Origin: Roseiarcus fermentans
GTDB lineage: Bacteria; Pseudomonadota; Alphaproteobacteria; Rhizobiales; Beijerinckiaceae
Length of the DNA stretch: 64,000 nt
Direction of reading: 5' to 3'
Assembly (NCBI RefSeq): GCF_003315135.1
Contig: NZ_QNRK01000016.1
Coordinates: 81,925 to 145,924, forward strand
Made by a program: the position numbers and the translations under genes. Each line of letters begins with the position of its first letter. Within the stretch, counting starts at the first letter, position 1. The notes under the pieces were generated by a model. It saw only the letters and a program-made list of their open reading frames with translations, ran no database searches and had not been told where the DNA came from. Of the stretch, positions 27,306-38,097 are shown piece by piece.

Positions 27306-28070
27306 CTATACGATCGAAAAGTAGCCGTTAAGCTTATAGATGCAAGCAACGTATTCCCCGCCTACATGGCGGTGGACATCAAACGGCGTTGTCAGGAATT
27401 GCCGCTCAGAAATGATGCTGGAATGCCCATCTGCCGACTGGTTTCCTCCAATGACTCGGATTGTGTTTGCGCCTGTCGTTTCTTCGAAAAAAGCGACGTG
27501 TCCGATACCGAGACTCTTGCCGGATTGCTTATCATAGCAGGTGAACACGACCAGGTCCCCCTGTTTAGGAGTGTCAACGCGTGGAAGGATCCCCGAATTA
27601 GCGAAGGATTGGGAGGCTGCGCTGTTGGTGCCCTTCTTATTGTTGCGCTCGATGCACCAGTTCACAAAGGCAGCGCACCAATCTACCATATCGTTATTCA
27701 CGCGAAGGCTGGTAGCGGAGAAAAATTCCTTGACGAGCGGGTTCCACGCTTGCGGGGCCGGCCATTGTGAGATGGCGTCTGGATCGCTTTTGGCAAAGCG
27801 CGTGATGAAGCTCTTGGCGACATCAAATGCCGTGGGCCCCTTGGGGGTCGCATTGATGATGGCTGCGGCCTTGGAACGCTGGGCTTCGGTAGGAGGGCTG
27901 TAGCCAAACAGCTCTTCGTTATCAATCGAGTCAATGGGCGGAAACGCGAGCTGCTGAAAGGGAGTGTCTTGGCCGACGATGGGATCGGTCTCGTCGGCAT
28001 GTGCGACGAGCGACCGCAGAACAAAAGGGGCGGCCAGCATGGAAAAATTGATAATACGGCGCGAGATCAT
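27306..28070 (-). CDS. Secreted CHAP/NlpC-like cysteine peptidase (TIGR02594-like)
   Basis: A 254-residue protein with a signal-like N-terminus (RR motif, then hydrophobic stretch ending AHADE). A C-terminal papain-like fold has the nucleophile in DWCAAFVNWC (C132) and His in GIGHVAFFEE (H191). The pattern matches TIGR02594/CHAP peptidoglycan amidases or endopeptidases. The N-terminal half (30-120) is not recognised. Middle gene of the cassette; 124 bases separate it from the lysozyme-like gene. Cell-wall cleavage is inferred. Confidence 0.75.
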   Translation of the reverse strand: MISRRIINFSMLAAPFVLRSLVAHADETDPIVGQDTPFQQLAFPPIDSIDNEELFGYSPPTEAQRSKAAAIINATPKGPTAFDVAKSFITRFAKSDPDAISQWPAPQAWNPLVKEFFSATSLRVNNDMVDWCAAFVNWCIERNNKKGTNSAASQSFANSGILPRVDTPKQGDLVVFTCYDKQSGKSLGIGHVAFFEETTGANTIRVIGGNQSADGHSSIISERQFLTTPFDVHRHVGGEYVACIYKLNGYFSIV

Positions 28071-28194
28071 GTCCTAACCTCCCAATTATGTCTACGTCAC
28101 TAGTCATGGTATCGCAAACGCGGCGGTGCCTGAAGGCTTAGAGAAGGCAGGTACCTGAAAGAGAAAGTGGTTCAAGCCAATAATCTTAAATTCC

Positions 28195-29073
28195 TTATAG
28201 CGCCGAGCAGATGCTGGGGTTCTTCTCAACGTAGGCTTGCACCTGGCGCAACATAAGATCACAATTAGGATGCAACTCTACTTGATGATGGATGATCGGT
28301 CCGAACTCTCCATTCTCTTTTGTTGGGCCCGCGTGTGTACGAAGAACGACCACCCCGAATTCGATCGCGAAAGCTGGGCAACTCTTTGTCAGCTTTTGCC
28401 AGTCCAATCCCGGCGGCTGCCCGACCGGATTGCTGTCTGCGTCTGGACAATGGGGATTCTGGCTTTTCCGAACTCGGCAAACGATTCCCTTGAATTCGTC
28501 ACGCAAGCAACCGCTCTTGTCAGTGGTGTAACGAGCAAATAACATCCCAAGCGATGGACTGTATTTTTGCGCGCCGTAGGAGGTTTGGAAGAGACCGGCC
28601 TCGGCGCTATTGCCGTCGTTGAAACAGGCGCTGACGTCGCGCCCTTCGCAATATTCACCCGAACTCTCCCGCATGCCGAGCCCGACCAGAAGCGTATACG
28701 CATGGCGAAGCGTATCCACGCCGGCCACGTCGTTGCGCATTCCAGCGGCCTCGAAATCCTGCTGGTAGACGACCAAGCCGTCCCCGTCGCCCTGCGCGGC
28801 GCCGGCCGCACTTGAAGCAACTTGCACATCCGCACGTTCAGGATGGCATACAGCGCGTGCGAAGATCTGGGCGACACCGGGAATGTAGCCGGCCGGCGGT
28901 TTTCCTCGTCCCTTCCAACTGTAGGCCGCACATTCGGACTTCGACGCGATATCGCGGATATTTGCGAGGCCGCCTAGAGCCGCTCGCTGCGCGGCCTCCT
29001 GCGCGAAGGAGCCGGCCGCCAGCACCATCCAAAGCAACGCCGAAATGATGGAAAGCCTAATTTTACGCATCAC
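28195..29073 (-). CDS. Secreted lysozyme/transglycosylase-like protein
   Basis: A 292-residue protein with a signal peptide (1-24, ending SFAQE). The segment GLGMRESSGEYCEG (E136 as possible catalytic acid) followed about 20 residues later by AEAGLFQTSYGA resembles the active-site layout of soluble lytic transglycosylase or goose-type lysozyme folds. It is Cys-rich (ten or so), suggesting disulfides outside the cytoplasm. First gene of the cassette, right behind a good promoter. The enzymatic call is tentative; it could also be an unrelated secreted protein. Confidence 0.6.
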   Translation of the reverse strand: MMRKIRLSIISALLWMVLAAGSFAQEAAQRAALGGLANIRDIASKSECAAYSWKGRGKPPAGYIPGVAQIFARAVCHPERADVQVASSAAGAAQGDGDGLVVYQQDFEAAGMRNDVAGVDTLRHAYTLLVGLGMRESSGEYCEGRDVSACFNDGNSAEAGLFQTSYGAQKYSPSLGMLFARYTTDKSGCLRDEFKGIVCRVRKSQNPHCPDADSNPVGQPPGLDWQKLTKSCPAFAIEFGVVVLRTHAGPTKENGEFGPIIHHQVELHPNCDLMLRQVQAYVEKNPSICSAL

Positions 29074-29082
29074 AGATCACTT

Positions 29083-29094
29083 CTGATATATCAG
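29083..29094. promoter_or_regulatory. Perfect palindrome at the cassette start site
   Basis: CTGATATATCAG is a perfect 12-bp palindrome lying at the predicted transcription start, between the -10 and the start codon. That is a classical repressor position. No regulator gene is adjacent. Confidence 0.5.
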
Positions 29095-29098
29095 CGGT

Positions 29099-29127
29099 AT
29101 TTAATAACGGATGGATCGCCTAGTCAA
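29099..29127 (-). promoter_or_regulatory. Sigma70-like promoter of the secreted-enzyme cassette
   Basis: On the minus strand TTGACT (29122-29127) and TTAAAT (29099-29104) are 17 bases apart, placing the start site near 29092, about 19 bases before the first gene. Confidence 0.55.
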
Positions 29128-30113
29128 CATTCATTTCATCACGTCTGGGCAGCAGACGACCGCGTGTTTCGTGAAGTTTGTTGTAGGCGTATTGTCGCTT
29201 GTGCAACTCCAGGTTCAAGTTCACTGCCTGATCACATTCGCCCAGGGTCGGAGCGGCGTGATCACGAGGACCCTCCAGAACGGCAAATAATGGCACCCTG
29301 CTGACGTACTTGAGCGATCGGGACCGGGAGCAAAAGACCCCATTTGTCGCGTTCGCCAAGCCACCGGCCTACGCCCGCTATGTGCGCAGTCCAGCCGTAG
29401 CCGACTCGGCGGCCGAAAGCGCACACTTGGCGCAATGCTGCCTTGTGATTCACGCCCGGTTCGGCGCGGAAACTGAGAATCCGGGGCAAAGAAGACCCGA
29501 AGGCGTCTTCGGCGAGCGTGCGACTCCCTGGCCCGGGTTATCGCTTCTCGGCCGCCCTGCGGAGGGCGCCGCGGCCGCGCGAACAGGGGAACGAACAACG
29601 TGTTGCGAAAAACGGAAATATAGACTATAGTATTTCGATTGGGCGAGATCGTTGCGCGCGGTCGCGCTCCGCTGTTTGAACCGTCGAGAGCGACGCGCTC
29701 GGTTTCCGGCTCTGGCCCGAGCGGAGCCAAACGCGGCGATTCGCGTGGAAATTCCGTCGCAAACGGCTGAAAGCGCTGAAAACAGGCCAAACCGTTCGGC
29801 CGCCGAGCGAAAGGCGGCGCGGGCTGACGGCGGATGCGGCGCCCAGATCGCCCGGCTCGACGGGTGGAACCGAAGCTGACGCCTGCGGGAGAAGAGGAAT
29901 CCGCCCGGAAATTCCGCGGCATGCCATTGAAAACCTTGAAAACGCGCCCGGCTGTCGGGCGCCCCGAGAGAGAAGCCGGCGACAAGAGGGCGTCCGACGG
30001 CGGCGGCGCGAGTTTCGGACAGGTTTGGGCGCCCAAGTCCCTGAAAGGATGGCGCGCGCGCCAGGACTGCACGCCGCCCCGGAGACCGGCGTTCGGATCG
30101 CTTGCTCCTGCGC
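29128..30113. other. Long intergenic region between cassette and coxE
   Basis: About 1 kb without a credible gene. The right half contains an imperfect direct repeat (29747 and 29907). Open frames here run antisense or out of frame and lack family-like sequence. Confidence 0.5.
29747..30030. repeat. Imperfect direct repeat, 160-base period
   Basis: GGAAATTCCG occurs at 29747-29756 and again at 29907-29916. Each is followed by degenerate copies of CTGAAA-x-CTGAAAAC-type and GACGGCGG-type segments in the same order, giving two diverged copies about 160 bases apart. Confidence 0.5.
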
Positions 30114-31334
30114 TCACGCCGACGCGTCCAGCCACGCCTGCGGGGCCTTGCCCGCTTCCCGACCGCCCGCGAGGGTCACGCACAGGTCGGCCATGCTGGC
30201 GAGATTGTGGATCGGGCGGAAGGCGTCGACATGCGGCAGGATCGCCCGCACCCCTTGCGCGCGCGCCGAGAATCCGTCGAACCGCAGCAGCGGGTTGACC
30301 CAGATGACGCGGCGGCTCGACCTCTTGAGCCGCTCGACCGCGCGGCCGAGCTCGCCGACCCCCTCGCGCTCGAGACCGTCGGTGAACAGAATCACGATCG
30401 CGCCCTGCCCCAGCACCCGCCGCGCCCAGTCGCGGTTGAAGCGTGTGAGGGCGTCGCCGATGCGGGTTCCGCCCGACCAGTCGAGCGCCAGCTTCGAGCA
30501 CTGGGCGAGCGCCGCGTCGGGGTCGCGGGCGCGCATCGCCCGGGTGACGTTGGTCAGCCGCGTTCCGAACAGAAAGGTCGAAACCCGCCGCGTCTCGCCC
30601 AGCGCGTGGAGAAAGTGAAGGAACAGCCGGGTGTATTCGCTCATCGAGCCGGATATGTCGCACAGCGCCACCACCGGCGGGGCGCGCTCGAGCGGCGCCC
30701 GGAAGGCGAGGGCGATCGGGCCGCCCGGCTGCAGCGACCGCCGGAAGCTGCGGCGCGGGTCGATCCGGGCGCGGCCCGCGCTCGGCGCCAGACGCCTCAG
30801 GCGGCGGCGGTCGTCCGGCATGACCATCGCCCGGATCAGCTTGCGCGCCGCCTCGATCTCCGCCGCCGTCATCTGAGCGAAGTCCTTGGCGCGCAAGATC
30901 TCCTGGTCGGACACGGTGAAGCGGGCGTCGAGGTCGATCGACGGGGCGGGCTTCTCCTCGACCGGCTTCGACTTGAACAGCGCGTCGGCGACCCGCGTCG
31001 CGCCGGCTTCGGCGGACCTGGGCTTGCGCTCGCCCGGCGCCTGCGGCGACATCATCGCGATCAGCTTTTCCAGCAGGCCCCTGCGCCGCCAAAAGATCTC
31101 GAACGCCTGATCGAACAGCAGGCTGTGCTCGTGCTTCTTGACGAACACCGCATGCAGCGTGGTGTAGAAATCGCGCCGGTCGCCGAAGCCCGCGGCCTCG
31201 ACCGCGGCGAGGGCGTCGAGCACCGCGCCGGGCCCGAGCGGCACGCCCGCCTCGCGCAGGGCGCGGGCGAAATGCACGATGTTTTGCGCCAGCGCGCCGC
31301 CGCCGGTGGGCGCTGGGGTGGAAAGGTCGGTCAT
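30114..31334 (-). CDS. coxE: CoxE-like VWA-domain protein
   Basis: A 406-residue protein. The C-terminal von Willebrand A domain has a MIDAS-type motif DISGSMSEY (about residue 230) and FTDGLEREG. With the MoxR ATPase CoxD it forms the maturation pair that sulfurates or activates the Cu/Mo site of CO dehydrogenase-type enzymes. I start at ATG 31334 (MTDLSTPAP). It should follow coxD directly, but a palindromic repeat sits between them, and the next cox genes downstream are 4.3 kb away. Confidence 0.88.
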   Translation of the reverse strand: MTDLSTPAPTGGGALAQNIVHFARALREAGVPLGPGAVLDALAAVEAAGFGDRRDFYTTLHAVFVKKHEHSLLFDQAFEIFWRRRGLLEKLIAMMSPQAPGERKPRSAEAGATRVADALFKSKPVEEKPAPSIDLDARFTVSDQEILRAKDFAQMTAAEIEAARKLIRAMVMPDDRRRLRRLAPSAGRARIDPRRSFRRSLQPGGPIALAFRAPLERAPPVVALCDISGSMSEYTRLFLHFLHALGETRRVSTFLFGTRLTNVTRAMRARDPDAALAQCSKLALDWSGGTRIGDALTRFNRDWARRVLGQGAIVILFTDGLEREGVGELGRAVERLKRSSRRVIWVNPLLRFDGFSARAQGVRAILPHVDAFRPIHNLASMADLCVTLAGGREAGKAPQAWLDASA

Positions 31335-31350
31335 GACGTGGCGCAACCCC

Positions 31351-31436
31351 CGTCATTGCGAGCGAAGCGAAGCAACCCATACACAGTGGGCGAAGGTTGC
31401 ATGGATGGCTTCGTCGCTGCGCTCCTCGCCATGACG
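31351..31436. repeat. REP-like palindromic repeat (GTCATTGCGAGC type), copy 1
   Basis: An imperfect palindrome: CGTCATTGCGAGCGAAGCGA on one side, and TCGTCGCTGCGCTCCTCG then CCATGACG on the other. This family of dispersed intergenic palindromes is common in alphaproteobacteria. A related copy is at 47814-47905. It lies between coxE and coxD. Confidence 0.8.
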
Positions 31437-31443
31437 GCCATGG

Positions 31444-32397
31444 CTACAGCGAGCTCCCCAGCTCCGCCCGGCGGATCTCCGCCCGGGTCTCGTCGATCAG
31501 GGTCTGCGCCGTCGCCCCCTCGATCTTGGCGATGTCGTCCTGGTACTTCAGCAGCACGCCGAGCGTGTCCGACACCTGCGTCGGGTCGAGCGCGAAGGCG
31601 TCGAGCTCGGTCAGCGCCGAGGCCCAGTCGAGCGTCTCGGCGACGCCGGGCGACTTGAACAGGTCGAGCTTGCGCAGCCGCTGGACGAAGGCGACCAGTT
31701 CCCGGGTGAGCCCTTCGGGGGCGTGCGGCGCCTTGGCGCGCACGATCGCCATCTCGCGCGCCGCGTCCGGGTACCCGACCCAGTGATAGAGGCAGCGCCG
31801 CTTGAGCGCGTCGTGGATTTCGCGCGTGCGATTGGAGGTGATGACCACGATCGGCGTCTCCGGCGCCTTGATCACGCCGAGCTCGGGGATCGTCACCTGG
31901 AAGTCGGACAGGACTTCGAGCAGGAACGCCTCGAACGCCTCGTCGGCGCGGTCGATCTCGTCGATCAGCAGCACCGGAGCGCCGGCGACGTTGGGCTCCA
32001 TCGCCTGCAGCAGCGGCCGCTTGATGAGATAGCGCTCCGAGAACACGTCGTGCTCGATCCGCTCCTTGTCGTGCTCGCCGGCGGCCTCGCTGAGCCGGAT
32101 CGCCATCATCTGCGCGGTATAGTTCCATTCGTAGACCGCGGTCGCGACGTCCAGGCCCTCGTAGCATTGCAGGCGGATCAGCCGGCGGCCGAGGGTCGAA
32201 GCGAGGACCTTGGCGATCTCGGTCTTGCCGACGCCGGCCTCGCCCTCGAGGAACAGCGGCCGCCCGAGCCTGAGCGCGAGGAACAGGACCGTCGCCAGCG
32301 ACCGGTCGGCGACGTAGTGCGCGGCGCGCAGCAACGCCTGCGTCTCGTCGATGGAGGTCGGCAGGCGCAGCGGTTCGTTCGACAAGGAAGCCTCCAT
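31444..32397 (-). CDS. coxD: CoxD-like MoxR-family AAA+ ATPase
   Basis: A 317-residue AAA+ ATPase with Walker A GEAGVGKTE (about 51-59), Walker B LLIDEIDRAD (about 143) and sensor 1 VVITSNRTRE. MoxR proteins act as chaperones with VWA partners; CoxD with CoxE matures the active site of CoxL. Length and motifs are normal for CoxD. It is preceded by an unknown gene that separates it from coxM by about 820 bases. Confidence 0.9.
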   Translation of the reverse strand: MEASLSNEPLRLPTSIDETQALLRAAHYVADRSLATVLFLALRLGRPLFLEGEAGVGKTEIAKVLASTLGRRLIRLQCYEGLDVATAVYEWNYTAQMMAIRLSEAAGEHDKERIEHDVFSERYLIKRPLLQAMEPNVAGAPVLLIDEIDRADEAFEAFLLEVLSDFQVTIPELGVIKAPETPIVVITSNRTREIHDALKRRCLYHWVGYPDAAREMAIVRAKAPHAPEGLTRELVAFVQRLRKLDLFKSPGVAETLDWASALTELDAFALDPTQVSDTLGVLLKYQDDIAKIEGATAQTLIDETRAEIRRAELGSSL

Positions 32398-32443
32398 CAG
32401 AATGCGTCGCCGCGCCGTCGCGCGCGGGCGGGGTCGGCGCCGC

Positions 32444-33100
32444 TCATCGCCAGACTTTCCACCACGGCCGGTGCGGGGCGGCGACCGCGAGCGACGAGAA
32501 CGAGAAGCCGGCGCACGGCGTGTCGAGCAGGGTTTCGCCGGTATCGGGCCGCTGGCCCGTCAGCCGTTCGAAGATCCTGAACACGTATTCCTCTCCGACC
32601 TGGTCTTCACTCATGGCCTCGCCGGCAAAGTCGGGCAGCCGGTAGACGCGCCGTCCCTCGCCGTCGAGCGTCGATCTGGCGAGCAACTCCCGTTCCTCGG
32701 GCAGCGGGGCGCCGAAATCCTCGAATGTCCCGTCGTCGGCCGAGCCGGCCTTGCGGCGCAGCGCGACGCCGTCCCGCAACACGGCGAAGCCCCACAGGTT
32801 GACGACGCTGTGGAGAGTCGCCGCGGCGATCTCGCCGCCCGGGAAGCGGCGGGCAAGCGCCTGCACGAACGGCGCCGCCCCCGGCTTGAAGACCTCGCCG
32901 CAAAGCCCCCGGGCCGAGATCATCAGGCACTCGCCGGCGCCGCCGATCCAGACCTCGCCCGTCTTCGGCCAGATCGCCGCTTCGAACGGGCGTTCCCCGA
33001 GCGGCGTCAGATCCGAAAATCCGAGGCTGCCCAGGAGAGCTTGCGCGTCGGCGCCAACATGCGCCGGGCGGATGAGAACCGTGTCCGTCTTCCAGCCCAT
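32444..33100 (-). CDS. Unknown protein within the cox cluster
   Basis: A 218-residue soluble protein of unrecognised family starting MGWKTDTVLIRP at ATG 33100; a TTG start at 33166 would add 22 residues. It has no signal peptide or membrane segment. Segments such as PKTGEVWIGGAGECLMISA and SVVNLWGFAVLRDG suggest a compact alpha/beta fold. It lies on the same strand between coxM and coxD, 46 bases from coxD, so it probably belongs to the operon. No standard cox letter fits. A role in enzyme maturation or regulation is only a guess. Confidence 0.6.
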   Translation of the reverse strand: MGWKTDTVLIRPAHVGADAQALLGSLGFSDLTPLGERPFEAAIWPKTGEVWIGGAGECLMISARGLCGEVFKPGAAPFVQALARRFPGGEIAAATLHSVVNLWGFAVLRDGVALRRKAGSADDGTFEDFGAPLPEERELLARSTLDGEGRRVYRLPDFAGEAMSEDQVGEEYVFRIFERLTGQRPDTGETLLDTPCAGFSFSSLAVAAPHRPWWKVWR

Positions 33101-33220
33101 CGGCGCCGCCTCATCGCCCAGACCCTCGCCCGAGCCGATGTACCGGCCTCGCGGCCCGATGTCCAAAGCCGCGACGACGCCGTGAGTGGGGAGGGGCGGC
33201 GTCTCGCCGCCCCGGGCGGC

Positions 33221-34015
33221 TCAGCCGGCCGCCGCCACCGCCCGCTTCGCCAGCACGCCGATCAGATGGGCGCGGTAGTCGGCGTCGGCGTGGAGGTCCG
33301 AGTTGAGCCCGTCGGCCGGAACGGACAGCCCGTCGAGGGCGGACGGCGAAAAATTCGCGCTCAGCGCCGTCTCGAACGAGTCGACCCGGAACACGCCGCT
33401 CTCGCCCGAGCCCGTGACCGCGACGCGCACGCCGTCCGCGGTCTTGGCGACGAACACGCCGACGAGGGCGTAGCGCGAGGCGGGGCTGGGGAATTTGACG
33501 TAGGCCGCCTTCTGCGGAATGGGGAAGCTCACCTTGGTGATCAGTTCGCCCGGCTCCAGCGCCGTCTCGAACAGACCGGTAAAATAGTCCTCGGCGGCGA
33601 TCCGGCGCCGGTCGGTGACGATCGTCGCCCCGAGCGCGAGCGCGGCGCCGGGATAGTCGGCGGCGGGGTCGTTGTTGGCGAGCGAGCCGCCGAGGGTGCC
33701 GCGATTGCGGACCTGCGGATCGCCGATGCCGCCGGCGAGCGCCGCCAGCGCCGGGATCGCGCCCGCGACGACCGGACTCTGGGCGACGTCGATGTGCCGG
33801 GTCATGGCGCCGATCACGACGGCGTCGCCGTCGCGGGCAATCCCGGACAGCTCCGGCACGCCGCTGAGCTCGACGAGCGCGGAGGGCGAGGCCAGGCGCT
33901 GCTTCATCGTCGGCAGCAGGGTCTGGCCGCCGGCGAGCGGCTTGGCGTCGGCGTTCTCGAGGTCGGCGAGCGCGCCGGCGAGCGTTGTCGGCCGATGATA
34001 TTCAAAAGCGTACAT
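33221..34015 (-). CDS. coxM: CO-dehydrogenase-type FAD-binding medium subunit
   Basis: A 264-residue flavoprotein subunit. The FAD-binding signature AGGQTLLPTMKQR (about 32-44) and the second flavin motif TLGGSLANNDPAADYP (about 110) are intact, followed by the CO_deh_flav_C domain. It accepts electrons from CoxS and passes them to the quinone pool. It follows coxL by 55 bases, in the S-L-M gene order typical of form II enzymes. Confidence 0.93.
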   Translation of the reverse strand: MYAFEYHRPTTLAGALADLENADAKPLAGGQTLLPTMKQRLASPSALVELSGVPELSGIARDGDAVVIGAMTRHIDVAQSPVVAGAIPALAALAGGIGDPQVRNRGTLGGSLANNDPAADYPGAALALGATIVTDRRRIAAEDYFTGLFETALEPGELITKVSFPIPQKAAYVKFPSPASRYALVGVFVAKTADGVRVAVTGSGESGVFRVDSFETALSANFSPSALDGLSVPADGLNSDLHADADYRAHLIGVLAKRAVAAAG

Positions 34016-34070
34016 GGGGACGTCTCCGAATGGGTTGGGGGAGGCGGCCTCGGGCCGCCTCCGGCTCGAT

Positions 34071-36437
<2,367 letters not shown>

Positions 36438-36478
36438 GGTGTCTGTCTCCCTGAAACGTGTCGATTGAAGGCTGTTGG

Positions 36479-36954
<476 letters not shown>

Positions 36955-36973
<19 letters not shown>

Positions 36974-37638
36974 TCCCAAATCCTCCTGAACCATGATTTT
37001 TTCTTGGGTGACGAAACGGACGCGGCCGGGGCGGCGGCCGCCGGGAGCGAACCGGCCGCCTCAGCGGGCGGCGCCCCGACCGGGGCTCGCCCCGGATCGA
37101 GCGGCGCGGCCGCATGCGGCTCGGCGGCGGAGAAATGGTGGGTGACGTGCGCCTCGGCGTGGGCCGGATGCGCCTGCGCCGCCTCGAGCGAGGCGACCCG
37201 GGTGGCGGCCTCGGCGAACCCGGCGAAGAACTTGTCGGCCATGCCCTTGGCGACGCCGTCGATCAGGCGCGAGCCGAGCTGGGCGATCTTGCCTCCGACG
37301 TGGGCCTCGACGTCGTAGCTGAGCAGGGTTCCGCCCTCGACGTCGGCGAGCGAAACCTTGGCCCCGCCCTTGGCGAAGCCGGCGATGCCGCCTTCTCCTT
37401 CGCCGGCGATGGTGTAGCCGACGTCGGGAACGATGTCGGAAAACGCCACCTTGCCTTTGAAAGTCGCAGAAACCGGGCCGATCTTGACCTTGGCGACCGC
37501 CGCGTAGCCGTCACCGACCCGTTCGAGCGACTGGCAGCCGGGAATGCACGCCTTCAACACGTCCGGGTCGTTGAGCAGCGCCCAGACCGTCGGCCGCGGA
37601 GCCGGAAGAGTCGCCTCCCCGGTCATCGTCATCGCCAT
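36955..37638 (-). CDS. coxG: CoxG-like SRPBCC protein with C-terminal membrane anchor
   Basis: A 227-residue protein. Residues 1-150 form the SRPBCC/CoxG domain ([19 protein letters not shown]). Residues 150-210 are a flexible His/Ala/Pro-rich linker, and the end, [13 protein letters not shown], is a basic amphipathic tail suited to membrane binding. CoxG in other bacteria anchors CO dehydrogenase to the membrane and links it to quinone. It is the first gene of the cox cluster here, which is unusual. Confidence 0.88.
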
Positions 37639-38097
37639 GAACCGTCTCCTCCCGGCGCGGACAAGCGCCCATGCGCCGCCGCGTTTCCTCGAGGCGCCTT
37701 CGTCGACGGCGCTTTATCATCGCGTCGTCGCGGCGAACCGCCCGGAACGCGTGTATAGGTTTGATTTCGTACTCTGTCGTCGGCGCCAAAGTCCATATCC
37801 TTCGATCGGCGCCGTTATTCTTTGTCGAATATATCGAGGCGGGCGCGGGCGGCGCCGATCGACTGGATATATACACGCAAACATGTCGCGCCGGCGGCCG
37901 GGGCGGCGGGTCGGGCGGACCGGCCGCGCCCGTTTGACTCCGCCGCGCGCCGCGCGCCGCTTGAACCCCGGAATGCGACGCGTTAAGCGCTAGGGAGGCG
38001 GCTCGATCATGACGACAGGATGACAGGACGGCCGGACTTCGGAGATGGCACGGTTCCTGCGAGAGCGCCGGGGGAAAACGAAGGGGACGGTTGGCGT
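37639..38097. promoter_or_regulatory. Divergent control region between cox and liv operons
   Basis: These 459 bases contain two nested inverted repeats: GCGTGTATA (37749-37757) with TATACACGC (37870-37878), and CGATCGGCGCCG (37803-37814) with CGGCGCCGATCG (37850-37861). An AT-rich core lies between them. A sigma54-like element near the right end serves livH. Promoters for coxG are presumably in the left half. Confidence 0.5.
38046..38060 (+). promoter_or_regulatory. Sigma54-like promoter of the liv operon
   Basis: TGGCACGGTTCCTGC has the invariant GG and GC 10 bases apart and differs from the TGGCACG-N4-TTGC consensus in one base. The start site would be near 38072, about 26 bases before livH. 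Confidence 0.55.

Noticed and set aside
29221..31380. 719-codon minus-strand frame over coxE
   Set aside because: Arg/Ala-rich shadow of the VWA gene; also crosses non-coding sequence.
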